Assembly: GCA_910577205.1 (NCBI GenBank)
Contig: CAJTMA010000013.1
Span: forward strand, 1-56,487
Direction: 5' to 3'
Length of the DNA: 56,487 bases
Source of the DNA: an uncultured Alphaproteobacteria bacterium
Lineage (GTDB): Bacteria; Pseudomonadota; Alphaproteobacteria; RF32; CAG-239
Shown here piece by piece: positions 49,304 to 56,487 of this stretch; the stretch's first letter is position 1, and each line of letters starts with the position of its first letter. A model generated the notes under the pieces. It was given only the letters and a program-made list of their open reading frames with translations, was not told the origin of the DNA and did no database searches. Both the position numbers and the translations under genes were made by a program.

Positions 49304-51145
49304 TTATTCAACTGTGACTGATTTGGCAAGATTTCGCGGTTGGTCAACTTCTCGGCCGAGGGCATCTGCCACATAATAGGCCAACAGCTGTAGCTGGATA
49401 TTGGCTAAAAGCGGAAAAGTCGTTTCGTTGGTTTCGGGAACTCTCAGCTCCGCGTCAAAAAAACTTTCTTTCACCGCCGCTTTTTCCGAGAGAACCGCCG
49501 CCACAAAAGCGTTACGGGCTTTGGCTTCTTCACAATTTGAAATCATTTTGGCAAAAGTAACGCCCGGTCCGAGAACTGCCATCACCGGCATTTGTTCATC
49601 CAGCAAAGCGATTGGGCCGTGCTTCAGCTCACCTGCCGCATAACCATTGGCATTTATATAGCTGATTTCCTTAAGTTTAAGTGCTCCTTCCATGGCGCAA
49701 GTCAGATTAATGCCGCGGCCGATATAAACCATATCCTTAAAGTTTTTCAGTTTATCTGCCAAAGATTGGACGGCTTGCTGGTTGCTGAGAATTTCTTCCA
49801 TCTTAGCCGGAAGTTCAAGCAAATCCTGCTTGAGAGAAGCAAGCAGGGACGCACTCAGCGACTTATTCTGCTCGGCAAAATATAATCCAACCCAATACAA
49901 GGCGGCCAGCTGCGCGGTATAAGATTTGGTTGCTGCTACACTGACTTCAATCCCGGCGTTAAGCGGAACAGTGCAATCGGCATACCGGACAATACTCGAG
50001 TCTTCACGATTGGTAAGGATTAAAATCTGTGCGCCTTTCTCTTTGGCTTGCTTAACAGCCGTGATGGTATCAGCCGTTTCGCCGGATTGGGAGATGCCGA
50101 TAACCAGCGAGTTGGCATTGGTGATATTTGCGCGGTAAATATATTCGCTGGCAGCCTCGACATGAACCGGGATTTGCAGCCAGTCTTCCCAGAGAGTCTT
50201 GGCATACATCGCGGCATGAAGCGAGGTCCCGCAGGCAATAATGCTGATGTTTTTGATTCTATTCAAATCAAGCATACAGCCTTTTGAACCCCAGCAGACC
50301 GGCAATCCGGATTCGGGAAGGTGCGCTTGCGCCATTCGGCGGATAATTACCGGCTGTTCGTTAATTTCTTTAAGCATAAAATGCTTGTAGCCGTTTTTGC
50401 TGATAACCTCAGGATTAAAACCGATAGCTTCAATTTCTTTATTCAGAATTTGCCCATCCAGACTTTTAACGGTAACCTTGTTCTTTTCGACAATAGCCAG
50501 TTCGCAGTCATTCAGGTGAATGATGTTTTTGACTTTGCCGATAATTGCCGGAATATCGCTGGCGATGTAATTCTCATTTTCGCCCAAACCGATAATCAGC
50601 GGCGCATTTTTGCGTACGGCAATAATCTTGTCCGGCTCGTCTTTATGCATAATGCAAAAAGCAAAAGCGCCTTCCAGCAGCTTAATACCGGCAGTAACGG
50701 CTTGCTCCAGCGACTGCGACTTTTTATATTCGCGGTCAATCGCATGGACGGCAGTTTCCGTATCTGTCTGCGAATGAAAGACAAAGCCAGCGGCTTCCAG
50801 CTCATGACGCAGCTGTTGATAATTTTCAATAATGCCGTTATGTACCAAAACCAGCTTGCCGTCGTTAGACAGGTGAGGGTGGGCGTTCTCTGTTGTGGCT
50901 TTGCCATGGGTTGCCCAACGGATATGGCCGATTCCCAGCATGGAATTTTTCGCTGGCTTGGGCCGGTTGCTTAAAACTTCTGTCAGGTTGTTTAACTTGC
51001 CTTTAGCTTTGAAGACATCGATATTTTGATTGTCGTTAAGGGCGATTCCCGCAGAATCATAGCCGCGGTATTCCAGATTTTTCAGTCCGTCCAGCAATGT
51101 CTGCTCAACAGCATTATTGCCAATATATCCGACTAATCCGCACAT
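49304..51145 (-). CDS. glmS: Glutamine--fructose-6-phosphate aminotransferase
   Basis: GlmS makes glucosamine 6-phosphate from fructose 6-phosphate and glutamine, the first step to UDP-GlcNAc for peptidoglycan and lipid A. The 613-residue protein starts MCGLVGYIG, with the N-terminal Cys as glutaminase nucleophile, then RGYDSAGIA and HTRWATHG-like (HIRWATHG). Two SIS domains follow (SCGTSLHA-like ACGTSLHA, SQSGETADT) and the terminal LAKSVTVE. I chose ATG 51145 because the second codon must be Cys; a GTG just before is not needed. It is 11 bases behind the acyltransferase gene. Confidence 0.98.
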   Translation of the reverse strand: MCGLVGYIGNNAVEQTLLDGLKNLEYRGYDSAGIALNDNQNIDVFKAKGKLNNLTEVLSNRPKPAKNSMLGIGHIRWATHGKATTENAHPHLSNDGKLVLVHNGIIENYQQLRHELEAAGFVFHSQTDTETAVHAIDREYKKSQSLEQAVTAGIKLLEGAFAFCIMHKDEPDKIIAVRKNAPLIIGLGENENYIASDIPAIIGKVKNIIHLNDCELAIVEKNKVTVKSLDGQILNKEIEAIGFNPEVISKNGYKHFMLKEINEQPVIIRRMAQAHLPESGLPVCWGSKGCMLDLNRIKNISIIACGTSLHAAMYAKTLWEDWLQIPVHVEAASEYIYRANITNANSLVIGISQSGETADTITAVKQAKEKGAQILILTNREDSSIVRYADCTVPLNAGIEVSVAATKSYTAQLAALYWVGLYFAEQNKSLSASLLASLKQDLLELPAKMEEILSNQQAVQSLADKLKNFKDMVYIGRGINLTCAMEGALKLKEISYINANGYAAGELKHGPIALLDEQMPVMAVLGPGVTFAKMISNCEEAKARNAFVAAVLSEKAAVKESFFDAELRVPETNETTFPLLANIQLQLLAYYVADALGREVDQPRNLAKSVTVE

Positions 51146-51156
51146 CACTTTTCTCC

Positions 51157-51678
51157 TTATTTCATATAGCCGATTTTGCGCAGGGTATTAAGCACATTTT
51201 CTTTGTTGCGTTTTTTTATGGGGCGGATAGGGCGTCCGGCATAAACTGTCCATGGCTCAAATTTATAATTAGAGGGGACGAAGCTGAGCGCGCCGATGCT
51301 GACGCCTTCAGGGATATCATTGTCCGGCATAATAACAGAATTAGTGCCGACCCCTGTATATTTGCCGAGTTTGACATTGCCTTGAATTTCTTTGACTTCC
51401 GGAACGGAATGCGTCACCAATTCATTAACGTAGTCATTGCTGGACAGCCACACTTTGACACCGGCCGCCAAGCTGGAGCATTCGCCCATTTGAAATGTAT
51501 ATTTTCCGTCGCCTCCGGCAATATAAGTGCCGGGAGCAATTTCACAATCAGAACCGATTTTGCAGGCCGAGGAGATACGGCAGAAATCAGAAATCCGCAC
51601 ATTGTCACCGACTTCAACCAAGTCTGGTTTTTTAATAATGACATAATCACCCAAGGTAAAATTCTTTCCGTGTTTCAT
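51157..51678 (-). CDS. Hexapeptide-repeat acyltransferase upstream of glmS
   Basis: This 173-residue left-handed beta-helix protein has repeats such as VEVGDNVRISDFCRI, KIGSDCEIAPGTYIA and VKLGKYTGVGTNSVIMPDN, and a YAGRPIRPIKKR end. It lacks UDP-GlcNAc enzyme features of GlmU. It resembles WbbJ-like O-acetyltransferases; substrate is likely a sugar or sugar nucleotide. It is co-transcribed with glmS, which fits amino-sugar or surface-glycan synthesis. Confidence 0.88.
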   Translation of the reverse strand: MKHGKNFTLGDYVIIKKPDLVEVGDNVRISDFCRISSACKIGSDCEIAPGTYIAGGDGKYTFQMGECSSLAAGVKVWLSSNDYVNELVTHSVPEVKEIQGNVKLGKYTGVGTNSVIMPDNDIPEGVSIGALSFVPSNYKFEPWTVYAGRPIRPIKKRNKENVLNTLRKIGYMK

Positions 51679-51759
51679 CTTTTCACTTATCCTTTATAGT
51701 TAACTGATACAACCATCTTTACGGAAAGAAACAGGGCTGGCAATCAAATAAAAATTACA

Positions 51760-51802
51760 AAATATTACGTTGCGTTTTTCTTGAAATATTACGAAATATT
51801 AC
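51760..51802. repeat. Three AAATATTAC repeats upstream of the glmS operon
   Basis: AAATATTAC starts at 51760, 51784 and 51794, the last two 10 bases apart (one helical turn) and the first 24 bases before. They lie about 80-125 bases upstream of the acyltransferase start. They could be a regulator-binding array or merely AT-rich spacer. Confidence 0.45.
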
Positions 51803-51833
51803 AAAAAAACTCCCCGGAATCTGGGGAGTTTAT
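51803..51833 (-). terminator. Terminator of the parvulin gene
   Basis: On the minus strand AAACTCCCC and GGGGAGTTT form a stem followed by a T-run (51803-51807 as As on plus). Confidence 0.88.
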
Positions 51834-51861
51834 CTGTAAACAAGCATTTAAACGCTGTGGA

Positions 51862-52689
51862 TTATTGAGCCGCAGGCATATTGGGAAGAGCCTTGCCATC
51901 CAGAGAATATCTCTCAACTTTGCCGTTTTCGTTTAAATCTTTGAAAACTTTGGCAACAGCCTGTTGAGATAACATCGCCTCAATCTGCGGTTTGACTTCT
52001 TTTAACGGCAGCGGCTTGGTGGTGCGGGTATCATCCACGGCAATGATATGGTAACCGAACTGGGTTTTGACCGGGGTCTTTGAAATCTGACCTTTTTTCA
52101 TCGCAAAAGCGGCATTGCCAAATTCCGGAACCATCATTTCTTTTGTGAAATAGCCCAAATCAACAGAGTTGTCTTTAGAATATTTTTTGCCCAAGTCATT
52201 AAATTTTGCGCCTTTTTTCAGCTGGGCAATAATATCTTTAGCCTGAGCTTCGGAGCTGACTAAGATATGGCGGGCTTTAACTTCTTTTTGAGGTTTGAAT
52301 TTGCTTTTATATTCGTTATAAGCTTTGTTTATGTCAGCATCGGTAATTTCAGCTTTGACTCTTTTTTCCAGATAAACCTTGCGGGCAACGTCTTCCTGCG
52401 CGGTTTTCAATTGATCTTTATAAGCCTGAGTATCCATAACGCCATCTTCAACAGCAGCCTGATAAATCAGTTTGCCGTTAACATAAATGTCAAGCGCTTT
52501 GCCATAAAATTCATCAAACGGCACTTTAGCTTTAATCTGTGGATTTTCGTCATAGCCTTTTTTAACTTCGGCTACGGTGATTTCCTCGCCGTTAACGACA
52601 GCGGCAACGCCATTCTTGCCTTCAGCATATGCATTTGAACTCAGAACTGCGGCAGAAACCAGTGCCAGAGCCAGATAGTTGTTTTTCAT
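51862..52689 (-). CDS. Periplasmic parvulin-type peptidyl-prolyl isomerase
   Basis: This 275-residue exported foldase has a signal peptide MKNNYLALALVSAAVLSSNAYA, a SurA/PrsA-like N-terminal helical part (EITVAEVKKGYDENP) and a PpiC domain at about 125-225: ARHILVSSEAQAKDI, FNDLGKKYSKDNS, LGYFTKEMMVPEF and QFGYHIIAVDD. It assists folding of outer-membrane and secreted proteins. I chose the start at 52689, behind GGAGG at ideal spacing, and not the upstream codon at 52716. Confidence 0.95.
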   Translation of the reverse strand: MKNNYLALALVSAAVLSSNAYAEGKNGVAAVVNGEEITVAEVKKGYDENPQIKAKVPFDEFYGKALDIYVNGKLIYQAAVEDGVMDTQAYKDQLKTAQEDVARKVYLEKRVKAEITDADINKAYNEYKSKFKPQKEVKARHILVSSEAQAKDIIAQLKKGAKFNDLGKKYSKDNSVDLGYFTKEMMVPEFGNAAFAMKKGQISKTPVKTQFGYHIIAVDDTRTTKPLPLKEVKPQIEAMLSQQAVAKVFKDLNENGKVERYSLDGKALPNMPAAQ

Positions 52690-52727
52690 TACCTTTACCT
52701 CCGTAAAATATTGCAACTTTTATTACT

Positions 52728-52755
52728 TATATAATACATAGGTTTAAAAATCCAA
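52728..52755 (-). promoter_or_regulatory. Probable promoter of the parvulin gene
   Basis: On the minus strand TTGGAT (52750-52755), 16 bases, TATATA (52728-52733), about 38 bases before the chosen start. Confidence 0.45.
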
Positions 52756-52802
52756 ACTATTTTTTTTCTAGGTTCATAACTGCAAAGCTTGGGTGTAAGC
52801 TA

Positions 52803-52831
52803 TTGACTTTATAATATATAAACACTAAATG
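52803..52831 (+). promoter_or_regulatory. Probable secA promoter
   Basis: TTGACT (52803-52808), 17 bases, TAAATG (52826-52831), about 40 bases ahead of secA. Confidence 0.45.
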
Positions 52832-52869
52832 TAGAGAGAATTAGAAAAATAGATATAAGGTATAGTAAT

Positions 52870-55596
52870 ATGTTAGGTAAGTTAGCCCGTACCGTTTTTG
52901 GCAACGCCAATGACCGCTTTGTTAAAAAGCAATTTAAAATTGTTCAGCGCATTAATGCTCTGGAGCCTGAGATTACCAAACTCTCTGATGAAGAATTAAA
53001 AGCAAAAACCGATGAATTCAAACAGCGCCTGAAAAACGGCGAAACGCTTGATGAGCTTTTGCCTGAAGCATTTGCCGTTGTCCGTGAAGCTGCAAAACGC
53101 ACTCTCGGCCAGCGCCATTATGATGTCCAGCTGATTGGCGGTATTGTGCTGCACAAGGGTATGATTGCCGAAATGAAAACCGGTGAAGGCAAAACGCTGG
53201 TAGCAACACTGGCAGCCTACCTGAATGCATTGGAAGGCAAAGGCGTGCATATTGTAACTGTCAATGACTACTTGGCTAAACGCGATGCCGAGTGGATGGG
53301 GCAGGTCTATCGTTTTTTGGGTCTGACGACTGACTATATTATTCATGGCAAAAACGATGAAGAACGCCGCGCCGCCTATAACTGCGACATTATTTACGGC
53401 ACCAATAACGAATTAGGCTTTGACTACCTGCGTGACAATATGAAATTCAGCCTGGATGAAATGGTGCAGCGCCCGTTTAACTATGCCATTGTCGACGAAG
53501 TTGACTCTATTTTGATTGATGAAGCCCGGACACCGTTGATTATTTCCGGCGCAGCTGAAGATTCCTCTGAAAAATATATCAGCGTCAGCAATATCATTCC
53601 GCGGTTAAATAATGAAGATTATGAAAAAGACGAGAAAGCCAGAACCGTTGTCCTGACGGAAGCCGGTATGGAGCACGTTGAAAAGCTGTTAAAAGAAGTC
53701 GGGTTGATTACCGAAGGCGGTTTGTATGATATAAATAATGTGGCCTTGGTGCACTTTGTCAATCAGGCATTGCGGGCGCACAAAATGCACATCCGCGATG
53801 TCGATTACATTGTCAAAGACGGCAAAGTGATGATTATTGACGAGTTCACCGGCCGTATGATGGAAGGCCGCCGTTATTCTGACGGGCTGCACCAGTCGAT
53901 TGAAGCCAAAGAAGGGGTTAAAATTCAGTCTGAAAACCAGACCTTGGCATCAATCACTTTCCAAAACTATTTCCGCCTCTATCCGAAACTCTCCGGTATG
54001 ACCGGTACGGCTATGACCGAAGAGGCTGAGTTTAATGATATTTACGGTCTTTGCGCTGTAGAAATCCCGACCAACCGCCCGGTGCAGCGTCAAGATGAAC
54101 ATGATGTGATTTACCGTACGGAAAAAGAAAAATACAAAGCGATTATCGATACGATTTTGGAATGCCACCAAAAAGGCCAGCCGATTCTGGTGGGTACAAC
54201 TTCAATTGAAAAATCTGAATTGGTTGCGGAGATGCTGCGTGCCAAATCTTCGGTTCGTTTTGAGGTCTTGAATGCCCGTCACCACGAACGCGAAGCCGCG
54301 ATTGTTGCCCAAGCCGGTGTGCCGGGAGCAATTACCATCGCCACCAATATGGCCGGCCGCGGTACTGATATTCAGCTTGGCGGTAACGTGGATATGAAGT
54401 TGAAAGAAGTCCTGACCGGTGACGAAACCCCGGAACAGGTTGAAGAATTAAAAGCCAAGTTCAAACAACAGGTAGCTGAAGACAAAGAAAAGGTTTTAGC
54501 CAGCGGCGGTTTGTATATCTTAGGTACTGAACGACATGAAAGCCGCCGTATTGACAACCAGTTGCGCGGCCGTGCCGGACGTCAGGGCGACCCGGGAACT
54601 TCAAAATTCTTCCTGTCATTGGAAGATGACCTGATGCGTATCTTTGGTTCTGAACGGATGTCTGTCATGCTTCAGCGTTTGGGGCTTCCCGAAGGCGAGG
54701 CGCTGATTCACCCATGGATTAGCAAAGCCTTGGAAAAAGCTCAGCAGAAAGTTGAAGAACGCAACTTTGATATTCGTAAAAACCTGCTGAAGTACGATAA
54801 TGTTATGAACGACCAGCGTAAGGTTATTTATGAACAACGCAAAGAATTGATGGAAACCGAAGATGTTTCTGAAACTTTGCAGGATATGCGCGAAGAATAT
54901 TTGTCTGATATTATTTGTTCTTACCTGCCGTCCCATTTGACGCCGTCAGAATGGCCGGTCGAGGAATTGCGTCAGGAAATCCTGCGTATTACCGGTTTTG
55001 ATTTCCCGATGGCTGATTGGGCCAAAGAACCGGAAATGGATGCCGAAACCATGTGTCAGAAGATTATAGACACTTTGGAAGAGGGATTAAAAAGCAAAAA
55101 TGCCCATATCCCTGAAGATATTATGCATTTGTTGCAAAAGAACATTCTGCTGCAAGTGCTTGACCAATTATGGAAAGAGCATATTGCGACGCTGGATTTA
55201 ATGCGCCATACCATTGTGCTGCGCGCTTATGGCCAGAAAGACCCGTTGATTGAGTATAAAAAAGAAGCCTTTAATCTCTTCTCTAATATGCTTGACCAGC
55301 TGCGTGAGAAAACCACATTCCTGATGTGCCGCGCCACAATTCAGACTGACAGCGCCGAAGCTTTTCAGCCGCAAAGCCAGCCGGTGCAAATGCGGGAGAT
55401 TCACGAACAGCCAGAAACGCTGGTCGGGCATCAAACCCCGGAAACAGACGATAACGAAAAGGCAGCGCCGTTCCGTTATGCTCAAGGGCAGACAGATCCC
55501 AAAAATCCTAATACTTGGGGAAAAATTGCCCGCAATGATCCTTGCCCCTGCGGCAGCGGCAAAAAATATAAGCATTGCCACGGGCAGGTTGCTTAA
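52870..55596 (+). CDS. secA: Preprotein translocase motor ATPase SecA
   Basis: SecA drives unfolded preproteins through SecYEG. The 908-residue protein has Walker A MKTGEGKT near residue 104, DEVDSILIDEARTPL near residue 210, a preprotein-binding domain, helicase motif GRGTDIQLGGN and QLRGRAGRQGDPG, and a C-terminal zinc motif CPCGSGKKYKHC for SecB and lipid contact. It is full-length, with its own promoter and terminator. It would export the signal-peptide proteins seen in this window. Confidence 0.99.
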   Translation: MLGKLARTVFGNANDRFVKKQFKIVQRINALEPEITKLSDEELKAKTDEFKQRLKNGETLDELLPEAFAVVREAAKRTLGQRHYDVQLIGGIVLHKGMIAEMKTGEGKTLVATLAAYLNALEGKGVHIVTVNDYLAKRDAEWMGQVYRFLGLTTDYIIHGKNDEERRAAYNCDIIYGTNNELGFDYLRDNMKFSLDEMVQRPFNYAIVDEVDSILIDEARTPLIISGAAEDSSEKYISVSNIIPRLNNEDYEKDEKARTVVLTEAGMEHVEKLLKEVGLITEGGLYDINNVALVHFVNQALRAHKMHIRDVDYIVKDGKVMIIDEFTGRMMEGRRYSDGLHQSIEAKEGVKIQSENQTLASITFQNYFRLYPKLSGMTGTAMTEEAEFNDIYGLCAVEIPTNRPVQRQDEHDVIYRTEKEKYKAIIDTILECHQKGQPILVGTTSIEKSELVAEMLRAKSSVRFEVLNARHHEREAAIVAQAGVPGAITIATNMAGRGTDIQLGGNVDMKLKEVLTGDETPEQVEELKAKFKQQVAEDKEKVLASGGLYILGTERHESRRIDNQLRGRAGRQGDPGTSKFFLSLEDDLMRIFGSERMSVMLQRLGLPEGEALIHPWISKALEKAQQKVEERNFDIRKNLLKYDNVMNDQRKVIYEQRKELMETEDVSETLQDMREEYLSDIICSYLPSHLTPSEWPVEELRQEILRITGFDFPMADWAKEPEMDAETMCQKIIDTLEEGLKSKNAHIPEDIMHLLQKNILLQVLDQLWKEHIATLDLMRHTIVLRAYGQKDPLIEYKKEAFNLFSNMLDQLREKTTFLMCRATIQTDSAEAFQPQSQPVQMREIHEQPETLVGHQTPETDDNEKAAPFRYAQGQTDPKNPNTWGKIARNDPCPCGSGKKYKHCHGQVA

Positions 55597-55605
55597 ACCA
55601 AAAAT

Positions 55606-55637
55606 CAAAACCCCGGAGATTTTCCGGGGTTTTGTTT
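55606..55637 (+). terminator. Terminator after secA
   Basis: AAAACCCCGGA and TCCGGGGTTTT form a perfect 11-bp stem with a short loop and T-run, 10 bases past the stop. Confidence 0.93.
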
Positions 55638-55714
55638 AACTATTGACAAAAAAACAAATATAAAGTACTTGATTAAACAGATAAAATATTATTAACCCTA
55701 AAAAAAAGATTATT

Positions 55715-56002
55715 ATGGCAGAAAACAAAAATGGAAAGGGGAAAGAATTCAAACTCTCTCCGGAAGACATTCAAAGAGTAGATGAAATTATCTGTGATCG
55801 TATTTGCGCAGATAAAAGTGACGTCGTTCCTGAAGCTAACTTGAAGGATGACCTGTACTTCGATTCGCTTGATTTCATCGAATTGATTATGGTTTTAGAG
55901 CGTGATTTCCATATTCACGTCCCGGACGCTGAACTGACTGAAATCAATACCGTTGCCGATGTTTATAACATGGTATATGAGAAAACGTCAAAACGTAATT
56001 AA
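55715..56002 (+). CDS. Acyl carrier protein-like, first of pair
   Basis: This 95-residue acidic four-helix protein carries the phosphopantetheine attachment motif DSLDFIEL with Ser51, after a charged 12-residue N-terminal extension. It holds two Cys (27, 31), unusual for the housekeeping ACP. TTGACA at 55643-55648 may be its -35. It is followed by a second carrier 19 bases later with no FAS genes, so it is likely a specialised carrier, or one is the primary ACP. Confidence 0.9.
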   Translation: MAENKNGKGKEFKLSPEDIQRVDEIICDRICADKSDVVPEANLKDDLYFDSLDFIELIMVLERDFHIHVPDAELTEINTVADVYNMVYEKTSKRN

Positions 56003-56021
56003 CCTCTTAAACTGAATTATT

Positions 56022-56306
56022 ATGAAAGACGAAACCAATTCTAAAGAGGCAGATGTTATCGCCAAAGTGAAAGATGTGGTCGCAAAAGTTGCTAACGTAG
56101 AGGTCGAAGAGATTTCTCTGCGCACAGATTTGCTTCGTGACTTGCATCTGGACAGTCTGGATCAGGCCGAGGTAACCGTCATGTTGGAAGAAAGTTTGAG
56201 TATCACGCTCCCTGACAGCGAATATCTTTCTAATCAGAAGCTTTTTCCAAGCATAACAGTTGCTGATATTTGTTCGCTGGTGACCCGTCGCCAAGCTGAA
56301 ATGTAA
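56022..56306 (+). CDS. Acyl carrier protein-like, second of pair
   Basis: This 94-residue acidic protein has attachment motif DSLDQAEV with Ser45. It differs strongly from its neighbour outside the motif, so it is an old duplication or a different carrier type. DSLDQAEV resembles ACPs of lipid-A or surface-lipid pathways as well as FAS ACP; the partner enzymes are not here. Terminator follows. Confidence 0.9.
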   Translation: MKDETNSKEADVIAKVKDVVAKVANVEVEEISLRTDLLRDLHLDSLDQAEVTVMLEESLSITLPDSEYLSNQKLFPSITVADICSLVTRRQAEM

Positions 56307-56311
56307 TTTCT

Positions 56312-56340
56312 AAAACCTCCCATAAACGGGAGGTTTTTTA
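56312..56340 (+). terminator. Terminator after the carrier-protein pair
   Basis: AAAACCTCCC and GGGAGGTTTT make a perfect 10-bp stem with T-run. Confidence 0.93.
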
Positions 56341-56354
56341 CAAGTGAATAATAT

Positions 56355-56479
56355 TCCCTCTCCAAACTATCTATTCCATTTAGACCAATAAAAAATCACC
56401 TTTCATTAATTGTTGACAGATTATGGATGCTATGGTAATCTTATGATTGATATGGTTTCAGTTATAAGAGAGGTGTATG
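56355..56479 (+). promoter_or_regulatory. Shared surface-protein promoter and leader, copy E
   Basis: TTGACA (56413-56418), 17 bases, TAATCT (56436-56441), then GGTTTCAGTTATAAGAG and AGGTGTATG to the start, a diverged version of the leaders at copies A to D. The upstream block AACTATCTATTCCATTTAG is retained at about 56366-56384. Confidence 0.7.
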
Positions 56480-56487
56480 ATGAAAGT
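56480..56487 (+). CDS. Start of another leader-family gene, cut by the window
   Basis: ATG at 56480 (an ATG at 56477 also possible) lies behind the copy E leader and begins M-K, as do the other members. Only 8 bases are visible, so the product is unknown. Confidence 0.5.

Noticed and set aside
51097..51699. Plus-strand frame opposite the acyltransferase
   Set aside because: The minus frame shows clear hexapeptide repeats; the plus frame has none and lacks a ribosome site.

Overview
The window looks like chromosomal DNA of an AT-leaning alphaproteobacterium, probably an uncultured, gut- or host-associated relative of the Rhodospirillales. This placement is inferred from gene content: a ChpT-type histidine phosphotransferase, an RNase E with a large charged insertion inside its S1 domain, an HpnC/HpnD/HpnE squalene cassette, folate-dependent TrmFO, an AapJ-like binding protein, and T7-like podovirus structural genes of a type common in alphaproteobacterial prophages. 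I could not search databases, so family names rest on motifs I recognise.

Layout. 1-841: 5' part of a cysteine-rich secreted protein (minus). 1.1-3.4 kb: gapA and pgk. 3.5-5.8 kb: a large unrecognised cytoplasmic protein. 5.97-6.8 kb: first secreted Lcl/DUF1566-type protein. 6.8-10.9 kb (minus): trmFO-hpnC-hpnD-hpnE, joined by 1-base overlaps or abutting genes. 11.1-14.2 kb: exported protein, chpT, CheY-like receiver, cheR. 14.2-15.6 kb (minus): double-domain DUF1566 protein. 15.9-19.9 kb (minus): M48 protease with TPRs and rne, with a long structured rne leader. 20.5-30.0 kb: amiC, mrcA, prfB (with its programmed +1 frameshift), alpha/beta hydrolase, giant AsmA-like protein and HAD-like protein, largely an envelope operon. 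30.0-42.3 kb: a LexA/CI-like repressor operon (repressor, small protein, hexapeptide acyltransferase) divergent from a compact podovirus-type packaging, lysis, capsid and tail cassette with no integrase, replication genes or tail fibre. 42.4-42.6 kb: a 106-bp-period direct repeat. 42.7-47.8 kb: esterase, orphan amino-acid binding protein, mlaC, another DUF1566 protein, M23 peptidase. 48.0-48.3 kb: tRNA-Asp whose 3' end and terminator are duplicated 209 bp downstream. 48.4-56.3 kb: two unknown small genes, glmS with an acyltransferase, a parvulin-type isomerase, secA and two tandem acyl-carrier-like proteins. The window ends at the start of another secreted-protein gene.

Two threads stand out. 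First, five dispersed genes (starts at 841, 5973, 15638, 46027 and about 56480) share one promoter/leader module: a -35 box, exactly 17 bases, a -10 box, then a fixed leader of about 40 bases ending in an ACGAGGTGT-type ribosome site. Conserved DNA also lies further upstream, and two copies carry an additional dispersed repeat. This looks like a co-regulated family of surface or secreted proteins spread through operon junctions. Second, the 10.6-kb podovirus-like cassette is intact, tightly packed and controlled from a divergent repressor with a palindromic operator, yet lacks the genes an autonomous phage needs. It is either a pruned prophage or a domesticated, gene-transfer-agent-like particle locus. 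Neither interpretation is proven here.
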